Source: an uncultured Caldilineaceae bacterium
GTDB lineage: Bacteria > Chloroflexota > Anaerolineae > Caldilineales > Caldilineaceae
Reading direction: 5' to 3'
Assembly (NCBI GenBank): GCA_951813625.1
Contig: CATOTS010000028.1
Location: 1 to 64,000 of the forward strand
Length of the DNA stretch: 64,000 nucleotides
In this document: one piece after another, positions 36,136-44,926 of the stretch
Layout: each line of letters opens with the position of its first letter
How positions within the stretch are numbered: the first letter of the stretch is position 1
Notes under the pieces: model-generated
What the model was told of the DNA's origin: nothing
Seen by the model: only the letters and a program-made list of their open reading frames with translations
Databases searched by the model: none
Made by a program: the position numbers and the translations under genes

Positions 36136-38709
36136 ATGAGAGCAAACCGATTTTCCCTACTTGCGATCCTGCTGATCGCCGCGCTGGTTTTCGCGGCGTG
36201 CGGCCCGACCGGCCAGCCCGAAGTGGCCGAGGAACCGGAAGCGCCCGCCCAGGAGGAACAGGCCGCTGCCGAGGAAGAGGAGGAGCAGGAGGAAGCGGTC
36301 GCCGAGGAGGAGCAGGCCGAAGAAGAGGCGCCCGCGATGATGAGCGAACGCACAGGCGCCTGGGTGGACGAAGTGATCGCGGTGGAAGAGCCGACCGCGG
36401 CCGCAGCGGTTACCCGAATGGACATCGGCGAGCTCGACGCCTATGCCTTTTCGGTCAGCGACGCCGAAGTCTTTGCCACCGTGCAGGGGATGGACAGCCT
36501 GACATATTCGAACTCCTTCGGTGTCTACGCGGAGTTGACCTTCAACCCGGCCGGCCCGGTTTTCAGCGCCACTGAGAAGCTGAACCCGTTTGCGGTCCCG
36601 CGTATTCGCGAGGCGATGAACTACCTGGTCGACCGGGACTTCATCTCGCAGGAGATCTACGGTGGCCTGGCCTCGCCGCGCTACATGGCGATCACCAATG
36701 CCTTTCCCGACTATGCGCGCCTGGTCGACATCGTGCGCAAGTTGGAGCTGAAGTACGCGCACAACCCGGACCGGGCGGCCGAGATTATCAACGAAGAGAT
36801 GGAGGGGCTCGGCGCCGAGATGGTGGACGGTCTCTGGCACTATGAAGACGAGCCGGTCGAGGTCATCTTCCTCATCCGCACCGAGGATGAGCGCAAGGAG
36901 ATTGGCGACTACGTCTCAACGATGCTTGAGGACCTGGGCTTCACCGTAATCCGGGACTACAAGACAGCGGCCGAAGCCTCGCCGATCTGGATTGGGGGGG
37001 ATCCCAACGACGGTAAGTTCCACATCTATACCGGCGGCTGGATCACCACCGCGATCAGCCGCGATCAGGCCGGCAATTTCGACTTCTTCTACACCAGCCG
37101 CGGCCTTCCGTACCCGTTGTGGCAGGCCTATAGTCCGGCGGAAGAGTTCGATGCAGTCTCTGAGCGGCTCGCGTTGCGCGATTTCACATCGATGGATGAA
37201 AGAAAAGAGTTGTTCGGCGATGTCGTGGAGCTCTCGATGCAGGATTCGGCACGCGTTTGGCTGGTGAATCAGCTAGGCTTCACCGCTTACAGGAGCGACG
37301 TTGCGGTTACCACCGACCTGGCCGGCGGTCTCAACGGCGCGCGGCTGTGGCCGTATACGCTGCGTCGCGTCGGTGAAGAGGGCGGTTCGCTCAATATCGC
37401 GATGCCCAGCATCCTGACAGAACCCTGGAACCCGGTTGCCGGCACCAATTGGATCTACGACACCATGTTGATCCGCGCGACAAGTGATCTGGGTCTGATG
37501 CCCGATCCCTTCACCGGTTTGCAGTGGCCGCAACGCGTCGAAAGGGCCGAAGTGACGATCAAGGAGGGGCTGCCGGTCGGCGTTACGCACGACTGGGTAG
37601 ACCTGACCTTTGTCGAGCAGATCGACGTGCCCGAGGATGCCTGGATCGACTGGGACGCGGCCGAGCAGCGCTTCCTTCCGGTCAGCGAGGTCCATCCTGA
37701 CGGCCTGACCGCCAACGTGAAGAGCGTCGTCTACTATCCCGCCGACCTCTACGACCTCACCTGGCACGACGGCAGCAGCCTCAGCATCGGCGATGTCGTC
37801 TATACTATGATTCTGGGATTCGACCGGGCCAAGGAAGAAAGCGCAATTTTCGACGAGGCTGAGGTCCCGCAGTTCCAGAGATTCCAGACCCATTTCAAAG
37901 GCTACCGCATCGTTCAGGAAAATCCGCTGATCGTCGAGTACTACAGCGATCAGTTCCTGCTTGACGCCGAGTTGAACGTAAGCACATTCTTCCCGAGTGC
38001 GCCCTGGTCGACGGTCGCGGTCGGCGCCCTGGCCGAGGCGGCCGGCGAACTCGCCTACTCCAGTGACAAGGCGGCTGCCTCCGAGGTGGAATGGACCAGT
38101 TTCATCGCTGGACCAAGCCTGGAGATCCTGGCCGCCCACCTGGATGAGGCGGACGCTTCGGGCTATATCCCGTATGAAGCGACGTTGGGCGACTTTATCA
38201 GCGCGGATGAAGCTGCTTCGCGCTGGGAAAATCTGGGTGCCTGGTACGAGAGTAAGGACCACTTCTGGGTCGGCCTGGGGCCGTTCTACCTTGAAGAAGC
38301 CTTCACAACCGAGAAGACGGTCCAGCTGGTGCGTTATGAACCCTACCCCGACCTTTCGACCAAGTGGCAGGCGTTCGAAACACCGATGATCGCCGAGGTC
38401 GAGCTTGATGGCCCGGCGCGCGTCGCGGCTGGCGACGAAGTGACCTTCGACGTGCTGATCGAATTCGGAGGCGACGCCTACGCGACCGCCAACATCAACG
38501 AGGTGAAGTATCTGGTCTTTGACGCCCTTGGTGAACTTGCCCTGACCGGTACCGCCGAACCGGCGGCAGATGGTCTCTGGCAGATCACCCTGAGCGAAGA
38601 GGACACGGCCGGGCTTGAGTCCGGCGCGAACAAGCTGGAAGTGGCGGTGGTCCCGTTGCTGGTCAGCATTCCCACCTTCTCGTCAATTGAGTTTGTCACG
38701 ACAAACTGA
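36136..38709 (+). CDS. Oligopeptide-type ABC transporter substrate-binding lipoprotein, lobes apparently permuted
   Basis: This 857-residue lipoprotein has lipobox LVFAAC and then a Glu/Ala-rich linker (residues 25-70). Normal family-5 binding proteins start with the lobe containing WHDG..(S)xxDVVYT and later carry VRxAxxYxxDR. Here NPFAVPRIREAMNYLVDRDF comes first (about residue 155). A new N-lobe-like start, GGSLNIAMPSILTEPWNPV, appears at about 417, LTWHDGSSLSIGDVVYTM at about 545 and GLGPFYLEEAFTTEKTV near 715. The last 100 residues look like an added beta-sandwich (VTFDVLIEFGGDAYATANI). The protein is about 300 residues longer than usual. It would bind peptides or similar solutes for the following permeases. 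The permutation is my reading and would need structural confirmation. Confidence 0.82.
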   Translation: MRANRFSLLAILLIAALVFAACGPTGQPEVAEEPEAPAQEEQAAAEEEEEQEEAVAEEEQAEEEAPAMMSERTGAWVDEVIAVEEPTAAAAVTRMDIGELDAYAFSVSDAEVFATVQGMDSLTYSNSFGVYAELTFNPAGPVFSATEKLNPFAVPRIREAMNYLVDRDFISQEIYGGLASPRYMAITNAFPDYARLVDIVRKLELKYAHNPDRAAEIINEEMEGLGAEMVDGLWHYEDEPVEVIFLIRTEDERKEIGDYVSTMLEDLGFTVIRDYKTAAEASPIWIGGDPNDGKFHIYTGGWITTAISRDQAGNFDFFYTSRGLPYPLWQAYSPAEEFDAVSERLALRDFTSMDERKELFGDVVELSMQDSARVWLVNQLGFTAYRSDVAVTTDLAGGLNGARLWPYTLRRVGEEGGSLNIAMPSILTEPWNPVAGTNWIYDTMLIRATSDLGLMPDPFTGLQWPQRVERAEVTIKEGLPVGVTHDWVDLTFVEQIDVPEDAWIDWDAAEQRFLPVSEVHPDGLTANVKSVVYYPADLYDLTWHDGSSLSIGDVVYTMILGFDRAKEESAIFDEAEVPQFQRFQTHFKGYRIVQENPLIVEYYSDQFLLDAELNVSTFFPSAPWSTVAVGALAEAAGELAYSSDKAAASEVEWTSFIAGPSLEILAAHLDEADASGYIPYEATLGDFISADEAASRWENLGAWYESKDHFWVGLGPFYLEEAFTTEKTVQLVRYEPYPDLSTKWQAFETPMIAEVELDGPARVAAGDEVTFDVLIEFGGDAYATANINEVKYLVFDALGELALTGTAEPAADGLWQITLSEEDTAGLESGANKLEVAVVPLLVSIPTFSSIEFVTTN

Positions 38710-38807
38710 GCCGAAGTAGGGAGCACTGAGGAACGAGGAGTAAGGAGTGGAATGCAGATTTCCGCTCTTTGCTCCTCTTCACTCTCTTGTAACTGAAAGC
38801 AACTGAT

Positions 38808-39950
38808 ATGACGGAAGCAACTCTCCCTCTCCAACCCGGCGCGGAAAGCGTCGAACGCGTGCAGGCCCAGAGCGCATTGATGCGGGTAGTGAAGTACTCA
38901 TCACTGCGTCTGTTCGCGCTCTTCATCACCGTCGTGATCGGCGTCTATCTGACGATTATGATCGCCAATATGGGCGGCTATGTCGACGACATCAAGCGAG
39001 GGTATATCCGTGAGCAGGTGGCGTTGTCGATTGGGTTCGACCCAACGCTGAAGGATCTGACCGCGGAGGAGCGGCAGGCGTATATGAGCCAGCGGGTTGC
39101 CCTGCAGGAAAAGAAGATGGGCCTAGATCAGCCGTTCATGGTCCGTAGTTTTCGCTATCTCTCCGGCGCATTGATCCTCGACCTGGGCTGGGCCGACAAT
39201 ATGATCAGCGACAGCGGCTCGCGCCAGGTACGCCTGATCATTCTTGAGCGCCTGCCGGCGACACTCTTGCTCTTCGCCACCGCGCAGTTTTTACTTTTCT
39301 TTGTGTCGCTTTTCGTCGCGCTCGCGCTCTCCCGCAACTACGGAAGTGTGCTGGATCGCGTCATCCTCGCGCTGGCCCCAACGTCGGCCGCGCCTAGCTG
39401 GTTCTACGGTCTCTTCCTGATCTTGGTTTTTTCCGCCCTTTTTGGCCTGTTTCCATTCGGCGGCCTTGTGTCCGCGCCGCCGCCGGATTCGATCATCCAC
39501 TATTCGCTCAGCGTCCTCAATCACCTGATTCTGCCTGTCGCCGCAATCGTGGTCAGCGCAATCTTTCTCAGTATCTATTCATCGCGCACTTTTTTCCTCA
39601 TCTATTCGAGCGAGGACTATGTCGAAATGGCCCGCGCCAAGGGGCTCTCGGACCGGGCCATTGAGCGGCGCTATATTTTGCGGCCGACGCTGCCGACGAT
39701 CGTGACCGGGCTGGCCCTGGGGATCATCACCCTGTGGACAGGCTCGATCGTGCTTGAAACCGTTTTCAACTGGCCGGGGCTGGGGCGGCTCTTCTATCTC
39801 GCATCGAACATTTTTGAGATCCCGGTCATCGTCGGCTCAACTGTCATCTACGCCTATCTCCTCGCTATAACCGTCTTTTTCCTCGATATCGTCTACGCGT
39901 TGATCGACCCGCGGGTGAAGGTGGGCGGCAATGAAGGGGGGCGGACATGA
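38808..39950 (+). CDS. Oligopeptide-type ABC transporter permease, OppB-like
   Basis: This 380-residue protein has one N-terminal helix (LRLFALFITVVIGVYLTIMIANMGGY), a periplasmic stretch, and five more helices. The cytoplasmic loop YVEMARAKGLSDRAIERRYILRPTLPTI is the EAA motif that contacts the ATPase. LETVFNWPGLGRLFY is typical of OppB/DppB. The stop overlaps the next permease start by 4 nt (ATGA). It forms one half of the transmembrane pore for the operon 36136-43444. Confidence 0.9.
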   Translation: MTEATLPLQPGAESVERVQAQSALMRVVKYSSLRLFALFITVVIGVYLTIMIANMGGYVDDIKRGYIREQVALSIGFDPTLKDLTAEERQAYMSQRVALQEKKMGLDQPFMVRSFRYLSGALILDLGWADNMISDSGSRQVRLIILERLPATLLLFATAQFLLFFVSLFVALALSRNYGSVLDRVILALAPTSAAPSWFYGLFLILVFSALFGLFPFGGLVSAPPPDSIIHYSLSVLNHLILPVAAIVVSAIFLSIYSSRTFFLIYSSEDYVEMARAKGLSDRAIERRYILRPTLPTIVTGLALGIITLWTGSIVLETVFNWPGLGRLFYLASNIFEIPVIVGSTVIYAYLLAITVFFLDIVYALIDPRVKVGGNEGGRT

Positions 39951-41305
39951 TCGCGGCCCGGCGGACGCTAGCGGCCCTTTCGAAGTACCCTTCTGCCATT
40001 GCCGGCTTGGGCATCATCGTCGCGCTCGTGGTCTTTTCGGTATACACAGTTATCGCCATCCCCTATAGTGAGGCCGTCAGGATGTGGCGGGGCGGCGAAG
40101 GGGTATGGCTGGAGACGCCGCGCAACGCCTTGCCGAGTTGGGTGAACCTATTTCCAGGCGTCAATCGGCCCGAAACGGTGATCTTGGGTCCCAATGAAGA
40201 GGTGGGCGGGCAATCGGTGACGAAGACGCGCGAGGAGGTGTCGGAGGAGATGACCGACGTGATCACCACCTTCACGTTCGACTATACCGCCGATACCTTT
40301 CCGCAGGAGATCTCTCTTTTCCTCTCAGCCGAATTTGACCAGAAGCGGCCCTTGGTGTCGATCACGTGGCTGACCCCGGACGGACGTGAGATTCGGGTCG
40401 CCGATGTCACGGTCGAAGGGCCGGAGACGGTCCGTTTTTCGCAAGAGGAGAAGCTGCAGCGCCGCTTGGATGGCGTGAACCCGGAGATCGGTCTTTTTGC
40501 CGACCCGGCGTCGGAGGGCGAGCCCGTACCGCTGAAGGGCACCTACCAGGTCGTGGCCGCGGGGCTGGTCTTTGAGGAGGAGACGGAGGTGGACGCCCGC
40601 CTCGTCGTCTACGGACAAGTCTACGGATTGGCCGGCACCGATCACCGGCGGCGGGACCTGACGCTGGCGTTGATGTGGGGGACCCCCGTCGCGCTTGCTT
40701 TCGGTCTATTGGCCGCGGTTGGTTCGGTGGTCAGCACGTTGATCGTCGCTGCCATCGGCGTCTGGTTCGGCGGATTTATCGATGCGGCGATCCAGCGTAT
40801 CACCGAGGTCAATCTGATTTTGCCAGTGCTGCCGATTCTGATCATGATCGGGACCTTTTACTCGCGCAGCATCTGGGTAATGTTGGGCGTTGTGATCCTG
40901 CTCGGCATTTTCAGTTCCGGCATCAAAGGCTATCGCGCCATCTTTCTGCAGGTGAAGGAGTCCCCCTACATCGAGGCAGCGCAGGCATACGGCGCAGGCA
41001 ATTTCCGCATCATCTTCCTCTACTTAATCCCGCGAATCATCCCGGTTCTCGTGCCCCAATTCGTCGTATTGATCCCCTCCTTTGTCTTTCTGGAAGCCAC
41101 GCTCGCTGTACTTAACCTGGGCGATCCTGTGCTGCCGACGTGGGGCAAGGTCCTCAGCGACGCTCGCGTTAACGGTGCGCTCTATCAGGGGCACTATTAC
41201 TGGGTGCTGGAGCCTGCCGCTCTGCTGCTCGTCTCAGGGCTCGGCTTTGCCATGGTCGGCTTCGCGCTCGACAGAATCTTTAACCCCAGATTGAGAGAGC
41301 TGTGA
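39947..41305 (+). CDS. Oligopeptide-type ABC transporter permease, OppC-like, with a large periplasmic insert
   Basis: This 452-residue protein is about 150 longer than typical OppC. The first helix (IAGLGIIVALVVFSVYTVIAI, about residues 18-40) is followed by about 185 mostly hydrophilic residues. They look beta-rich (TFTFDYTADTFPQEISLFLSA, ARLVVYGQVYG) and should lie outside the membrane. The normal core then follows, with EAA loop ESPYIEAAQAYGAGNFRIIFLYLIPR and the end NLGDPVLPTWGKVLSDAR. The insert may dock the unusually long binding protein encoded upstream. It overlaps its neighbours by a few nt on both sides. Confidence 0.88.
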   Translation: MIAARRTLAALSKYPSAIAGLGIIVALVVFSVYTVIAIPYSEAVRMWRGGEGVWLETPRNALPSWVNLFPGVNRPETVILGPNEEVGGQSVTKTREEVSEEMTDVITTFTFDYTADTFPQEISLFLSAEFDQKRPLVSITWLTPDGREIRVADVTVEGPETVRFSQEEKLQRRLDGVNPEIGLFADPASEGEPVPLKGTYQVVAAGLVFEEETEVDARLVVYGQVYGLAGTDHRRRDLTLALMWGTPVALAFGLLAAVGSVVSTLIVAAIGVWFGGFIDAAIQRITEVNLILPVLPILIMIGTFYSRSIWVMLGVVILLGIFSSGIKGYRAIFLQVKESPYIEAAQAYGAGNFRIIFLYLIPRIIPVLVPQFVVLIPSFVFLEATLAVLNLGDPVLPTWGKVLSDARVNGALYQGHYYWVLEPAALLLVSGLGFAMVGFALDRIFNPRLREL

Positions 41306-42285
41306 TGCCGCTGAGCGAAGAGACTCTTCTGCAGGTCGAGGATCTACGTCTTCATTTCCGCACTGGCCAGGGCGTCCTGCACGCGGTCGACGGCGTCAGT
41401 TTGACGCTGCGCCGCAACGAGGCGATGGTGATTCTGGGCGAGTCGGGCTGCGGCAAGACCTCTTTGACGAAGGCGATTCTGCGGCTGCTGCCCCGCAACG
41501 TCCACACCTATAACGGCAGCGTCAGGCTCAATGGTCAGGATGTGATGCAGTTGAGCGACGAGGAGTTCCGCCAAGAAGTGCGCTGGATGAAGATTTCGCT
41601 GGTGCCGCAGGCGGCGATGAATTCGCTCAACCCGGTGCTGAAAGTGGGCGAACAGGTGGCGGAACCTTTGGTTTCCCATCTCGGAATGCGCCGCGCCGAG
41701 GCACACGAACGGGCCGCGCTGGCCTTCCAGCATGTGGGCGTTCCCGCCGACTTCCTCAACCGTTACGCCTTCGAGCTCAGCGGCGGGATGCGCCAGCGCG
41801 TTGCCATCGCCATGGCAATGGTAACCGATCCGGACCTGATCATTCTCGACGAGCCGACCTCTGCGCTCGACGTGCTTACGCAGGCCAATATTATGAACGT
41901 GCTTAAGCGGGTCAAGCAGGAGACTTCGACCAGCTTCATCCTGATCACGCATGACATTGGTACATCGAGCGAACTGGCCGACCGCGCCGCGGTGATGTAC
42001 GCCGGCCAACTGGTCGAGTTGAACGACGCTGAACATTTCTTTGTCGAGCCGCTCCATCCCTATTCGCAGAAACTGATGGCCAGCACGCCCAAGCTGCGCC
42101 AGGTCGAGGAGCCCGAATTCATCAGCGGCCAGCCGCCCAGTCTGTTGGACCTGCCCTCCGGCTGCCGCTTTGCCCCTCGTTGCGTCCACCGCTTTGCACC
42201 CTGCGACGCCGACCCGGAACTGCTCCCGGCCGGCGACCGGCAGCACGTCAAATGCTGGCTCCATCAGAATGGTGACAAACAGTGA
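41305..42285 (+). CDS. Oligopeptide-type ABC transporter ATPase, OppD-like
   Basis: This 326-residue ATPase has Walker A GESGCGKTSL, signature LSGGMRQRV and Walker B LIILDEPTSALDV. The C-terminal oligopeptide-transporter extension reads PSGCRFAPRCVHRFAPCD with the conserved cysteines. GTG at 41302 is an alternative start; ATG at 41305 shares a base with the upstream stop. It energises the OppB/OppC-like pore together with the next gene product. Confidence 0.92.
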   Translation: MPLSEETLLQVEDLRLHFRTGQGVLHAVDGVSLTLRRNEAMVILGESGCGKTSLTKAILRLLPRNVHTYNGSVRLNGQDVMQLSDEEFRQEVRWMKISLVPQAAMNSLNPVLKVGEQVAEPLVSHLGMRRAEAHERAALAFQHVGVPADFLNRYAFELSGGMRQRVAIAMAMVTDPDLIILDEPTSALDVLTQANIMNVLKRVKQETSTSFILITHDIGTSSELADRAAVMYAGQLVELNDAEHFFVEPLHPYSQKLMASTPKLRQVEEPEFISGQPPSLLDLPSGCRFAPRCVHRFAPCDADPELLPAGDRQHVKCWLHQNGDKQ

Positions 42286-42397
42286 TGGGGACGACTGCGC
42301 ATATGCGAACCGGCAGCGTGCCGGAGGCGCCGGTCGCCGCGACGCGTCGGCAACGAATGCCTGCCATGCGATCTCGCTTGAAAGGAAATCGGCGGCG

Positions 42398-43444
42398 ATG
42401 ACATCCTCCGAAATCACTGCACCTGGATCTCACAATGGGTCTGCTAATCCGTCCGAGCCGTTACTGTCGCTGCGCGATCTGCGCACGTGGTTCGAACTGA
42501 AGCGCTGGGGCTTCGGACGCGCCGGCACTGTGCGGGCTGTCGACAATGTCAGTTTCGACCTGCACGCGGGTGAGGCAATCGCCATTGTCGGAGAGAGTGG
42601 ATGCGGCAAGTCGACGCTGATGAAGACGATTCTGGGGTTGCACAGGCCGACTGATGGCTCGGTCATCTTCGATGGGCGCGACCTCAGTTCTTTTGACTCG
42701 AGAGAAATGCAGTGGTACCGCTCGCAGGTCGGCTATGTACAACAGGACCCGTTCGGGGCTCTGCCGCCCTTTATGGACATCCGTCGCATCCTGGCGGAGC
42801 CGCTTAGAATACACGGCAATCTGAGCGACGACGGGCGGCGGAAGCGAATCCGCGAAGTGATGGAGGAGGTCAGGCTAACGCCGGTCGACGACATTTTGCC
42901 CAGATTCCCGCATATGCTGAGCGGCGGACAGCAGCAACGCGTCGTGATCGCGCGTGCGATGCTGTTGGAGCCGCGCATGATCGTAGCCGACGAGCCGGTC
43001 TCGATGCTGGACATGTCGGTGCGCGTCGAGATTCTGCGCCTGCTGCAGGGCTTGCAGCATTCGCACAATCTGGCCGTTGTCTACATTACACATGACCTGT
43101 CAACCGTGCGCTATTTTTCCGAGCGGATCTTCGTCATGTACGCCGGTGAAATCGTCGAGCAGGCGCGCATGGATGATCTGCTGAAGGATCCGCTGCATCC
43201 TTACACGCGTGCGTTGCTGGCCGCCATCGCCGACCCGGACCCGGAAAACGCACATGTATTTCGCGATGTGCCGCCCGGCGAACCGCCCAGCCTGGTCAAT
43301 CCGCCTTCAGGATGCCGCTTCCACCCGCGTTGCACACATTTCATGGAGAATTTGTGCGAGGTGGAGACACCGCCCCATTTCGAACCGCATCCGCAGCATC
43401 GGGCCGGTTGCTGGCTCTATCAGGAGTCGCCGACCGGGAACTAG
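42398..43444 (+). CDS. Oligopeptide-type ABC transporter ATPase, OppF-like
   Basis: This ATPase has about 348 residues from the ATG at 42398 (AAAGGA about 10 nt upstream). The track ORF begins 76 codons earlier, inside oppD, in sequence without homology. Walker A GESGCGKSTL, signature LSGGQQQRV, Walker B MIVADEPVSMLDM and the C-terminal PSGCRFHPRCTHFMENLCE are present. The C-terminal Cys cluster is usual for OppF/DppF. It ends the transporter operon. Confidence 0.92.
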   Translation: MTSSEITAPGSHNGSANPSEPLLSLRDLRTWFELKRWGFGRAGTVRAVDNVSFDLHAGEAIAIVGESGCGKSTLMKTILGLHRPTDGSVIFDGRDLSSFDSREMQWYRSQVGYVQQDPFGALPPFMDIRRILAEPLRIHGNLSDDGRRKRIREVMEEVRLTPVDDILPRFPHMLSGGQQQRVVIARAMLLEPRMIVADEPVSMLDMSVRVEILRLLQGLQHSHNLAVVYITHDLSTVRYFSERIFVMYAGEIVEQARMDDLLKDPLHPYTRALLAAIADPDPENAHVFRDVPPGEPPSLVNPPSGCRFHPRCTHFMENLCEVETPPHFEPHPQHRAGCWLYQESPTGN

Positions 43445-43507
43445 ACGACAAGCGCGGCGCGGCGTTCCGCCTCTTGCCGCGGCCGACTAATTGTCACGCA
43501 AAAGCCA

Positions 43508-43705
43508 ATGCGCACTTCACCTGTCCACCTGATCATCTACGGCTTTCTGCTGCTCCTTATCGGCTTCCTGCTCGCCTTTGGGATGGTGATTAGCGTGATC
43601 GAACCCGGTTTTCTGCTCAGCTTCCTCTCCTACAGCACCTCGCTCGCCGGACTCATCGTTGGTCTTTTTGGGGCGTTCGGCTATGTGCAGCGCAGCAAGC
43701 GGTAG
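43508..43705 (+). CDS. Small membrane protein with two transmembrane helices
   Basis: This 65-residue protein is almost all hydrophobic. Helix 1 is about residues 8-30 (IIYGFLLLLIGFLLAFGMVISVI). Helix 2 is about 36-57 (FLSYSTSLAGLIVGLFGAFGYV), followed by a basic QRSKR end that should be cytoplasmic. No known family is recognised. It lies 63 bp after the ABC ATPase gene and upstream of the mreB promoter. There is no clear ribosome-binding site, so confidence is moderate. Confidence 0.55.
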   Translation: MRTSPVHLIIYGFLLLLIGFLLAFGMVISVIEPGFLLSFLSYSTSLAGLIVGLFGAFGYVQRSKR

Positions 43706-43747
43706 TTGACCTTTCGAAGAAGCATTCTTGGATTTTCGGATAGTGAA

Positions 43748-43777
43748 TTGTCCTGGCGGGTAGATTAAAGTTATAAT
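43748..43777 (+). promoter_or_regulatory. Promoter of mreB
   Basis: TTGTCC (43748-43753), an 18-bp spacer and a consensus TATAAT (43772-43777) lie about 105 bp upstream of the mreB start. Confidence 0.65.
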
Positions 43778-43883
43778 GGCCGGGGGAAGTTGCGTAAAGT
43801 AGCGCTTCGCCGCCGTCCCGCGCAGGATCTTCCCGGCAGCATCAGGACTTCAGGCCTGCTGCGTAAAGGTACACATTGAATCT

Positions 43884-44894
43884 ATGTTTGAAAAGCAGAT
43901 CGGAATCGACCTCGGCACTGTCAATGTGCTCGTGCATGTGAAAGGTCGGGGGATCGTCCTGCACGAACCCTCTGTCGTCGCAATCCGCCGGCAGGCAAAC
44001 AAAATGGTGCTCATCGGGCACGAAGCCTACGACACGTTGGGCCGTACACCTGAGAGCATCGAAGTCGTGCGGCCGATGCGCGACGGCGTAATCGCCGACT
44101 TTGTCGTAACCGAGGCGATGCTACGTAAATTTATCCAGGACATCGTTGGCCGCTTTCCCCTCTTCAAGCCTAAGGTAATGATCAGCACGCCTCGTGGCGT
44201 CACGTCGGTCGAGGAGCGCGCCGTCCACGACGCCGCCATGCAGGCAGGCGCGGGCGCGGCTTATCTGATCCCCGAACCGCTGGCCGCCGCGTATGGCGCG
44301 GGGCTACCGATCGGAACGCCGACGGGCAATATGGTGGTAGACATGGGTGGCGGCACAACCGAAGCCGCCATCGTCTCGATGTACGATATTGTCGTCTGGG
44401 ACAGCGTGCGCGTCGGCGGTAACCGCCTGGATGAGTCGATCGTCAGTTACATCCGCAAGAAGTACAACCTTAATATCGGGGACCAGACGGCTGAGGAGAT
44501 CAAGATTGCTATCGGGTCTGCCTTGCCCACCGAGGAGGACCGCGGTATCGAGGTCCGCGGTCGCGATCAGATCAATGGGCTGCCGAAAACGATCGAGGTC
44601 ACGAACAGCGAAGTGATCGAGGCGATGATCGAGCCGCTGCAGAATATGGTTCGCACTGTGCGTGCGACACTTGAAAAGGCCCCGCCCGAGCTAGCCGCCG
44701 ATATAATCGACCGGGGCATGGTGATCACCGGCGGCGGCGCGCAGCTCCGCCTGATCGCCTCACTCTTTACGCAGGAGACAGGAGTGCCGGCCTATGTTGC
44801 AGAGAATCCGATGGCCTGTGTGGCGTTGGGCGCCGGCCGTGCGCTGGAAAACTACGAGATTATGCGGCGCAGCCTGCCCATGATCTACTCCTGA
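43884..44894 (+). CDS. mreB: Rod shape-determining protein MreB
   Basis: This 336-residue bacterial actin has phosphate-1 loop [29 protein letters not shown], phosphate-2 loop [15 protein letters not shown], connecting motif [13 protein letters not shown] and adenosine motif [11 protein letters not shown]. It polymerises under the membrane and positions cell-wall synthesis in rod-shaped cells. mreC and mreD are not adjacent, unlike in many bacteria; the next gene is a PLP enzyme. A good promoter lies upstream. Relatives such as Mbl cannot be separated by eye. Confidence 0.93.
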   Translation: MFEKQIGIDLGTVNVLVHVKGRGIVLHEPSVVAIRRQANKMVLIGHEAYDTLGRTPESIEVVRPMRDGVIADFVVTEAMLRKFIQDIVGRFPLFKPKVMISTPRGVTSVEERAVHDAAMQAGAGAAYLIPEPLAAAYGAGLPIGTPTGNMVVDMGGGTTEAAIVSMYDIVVWDSVRVGGNRLDESIVSYIRKKYNLNIGDQTAEEIKIAIGSALPTEEDRGIEVRGRDQINGLPKTIEVTNSEVIEAMIEPLQNMVRTVRATLEKAPPELAADIIDRGMVITGGGAQLRLIASLFTQETGVPAYVAENPMACVALGAGRALENYEIMRRSLPMIYS

Positions 44895-44926
44895 TCAGGT
44901 TGCAGTCCTTGAGCGCGTTCGCCACC

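Noticed and set aside
41344-42417. 357-aa antisense ORF
   Set aside because: Opposes the well-supported OppD-like ATPase gene; shadow of GC-rich coding.
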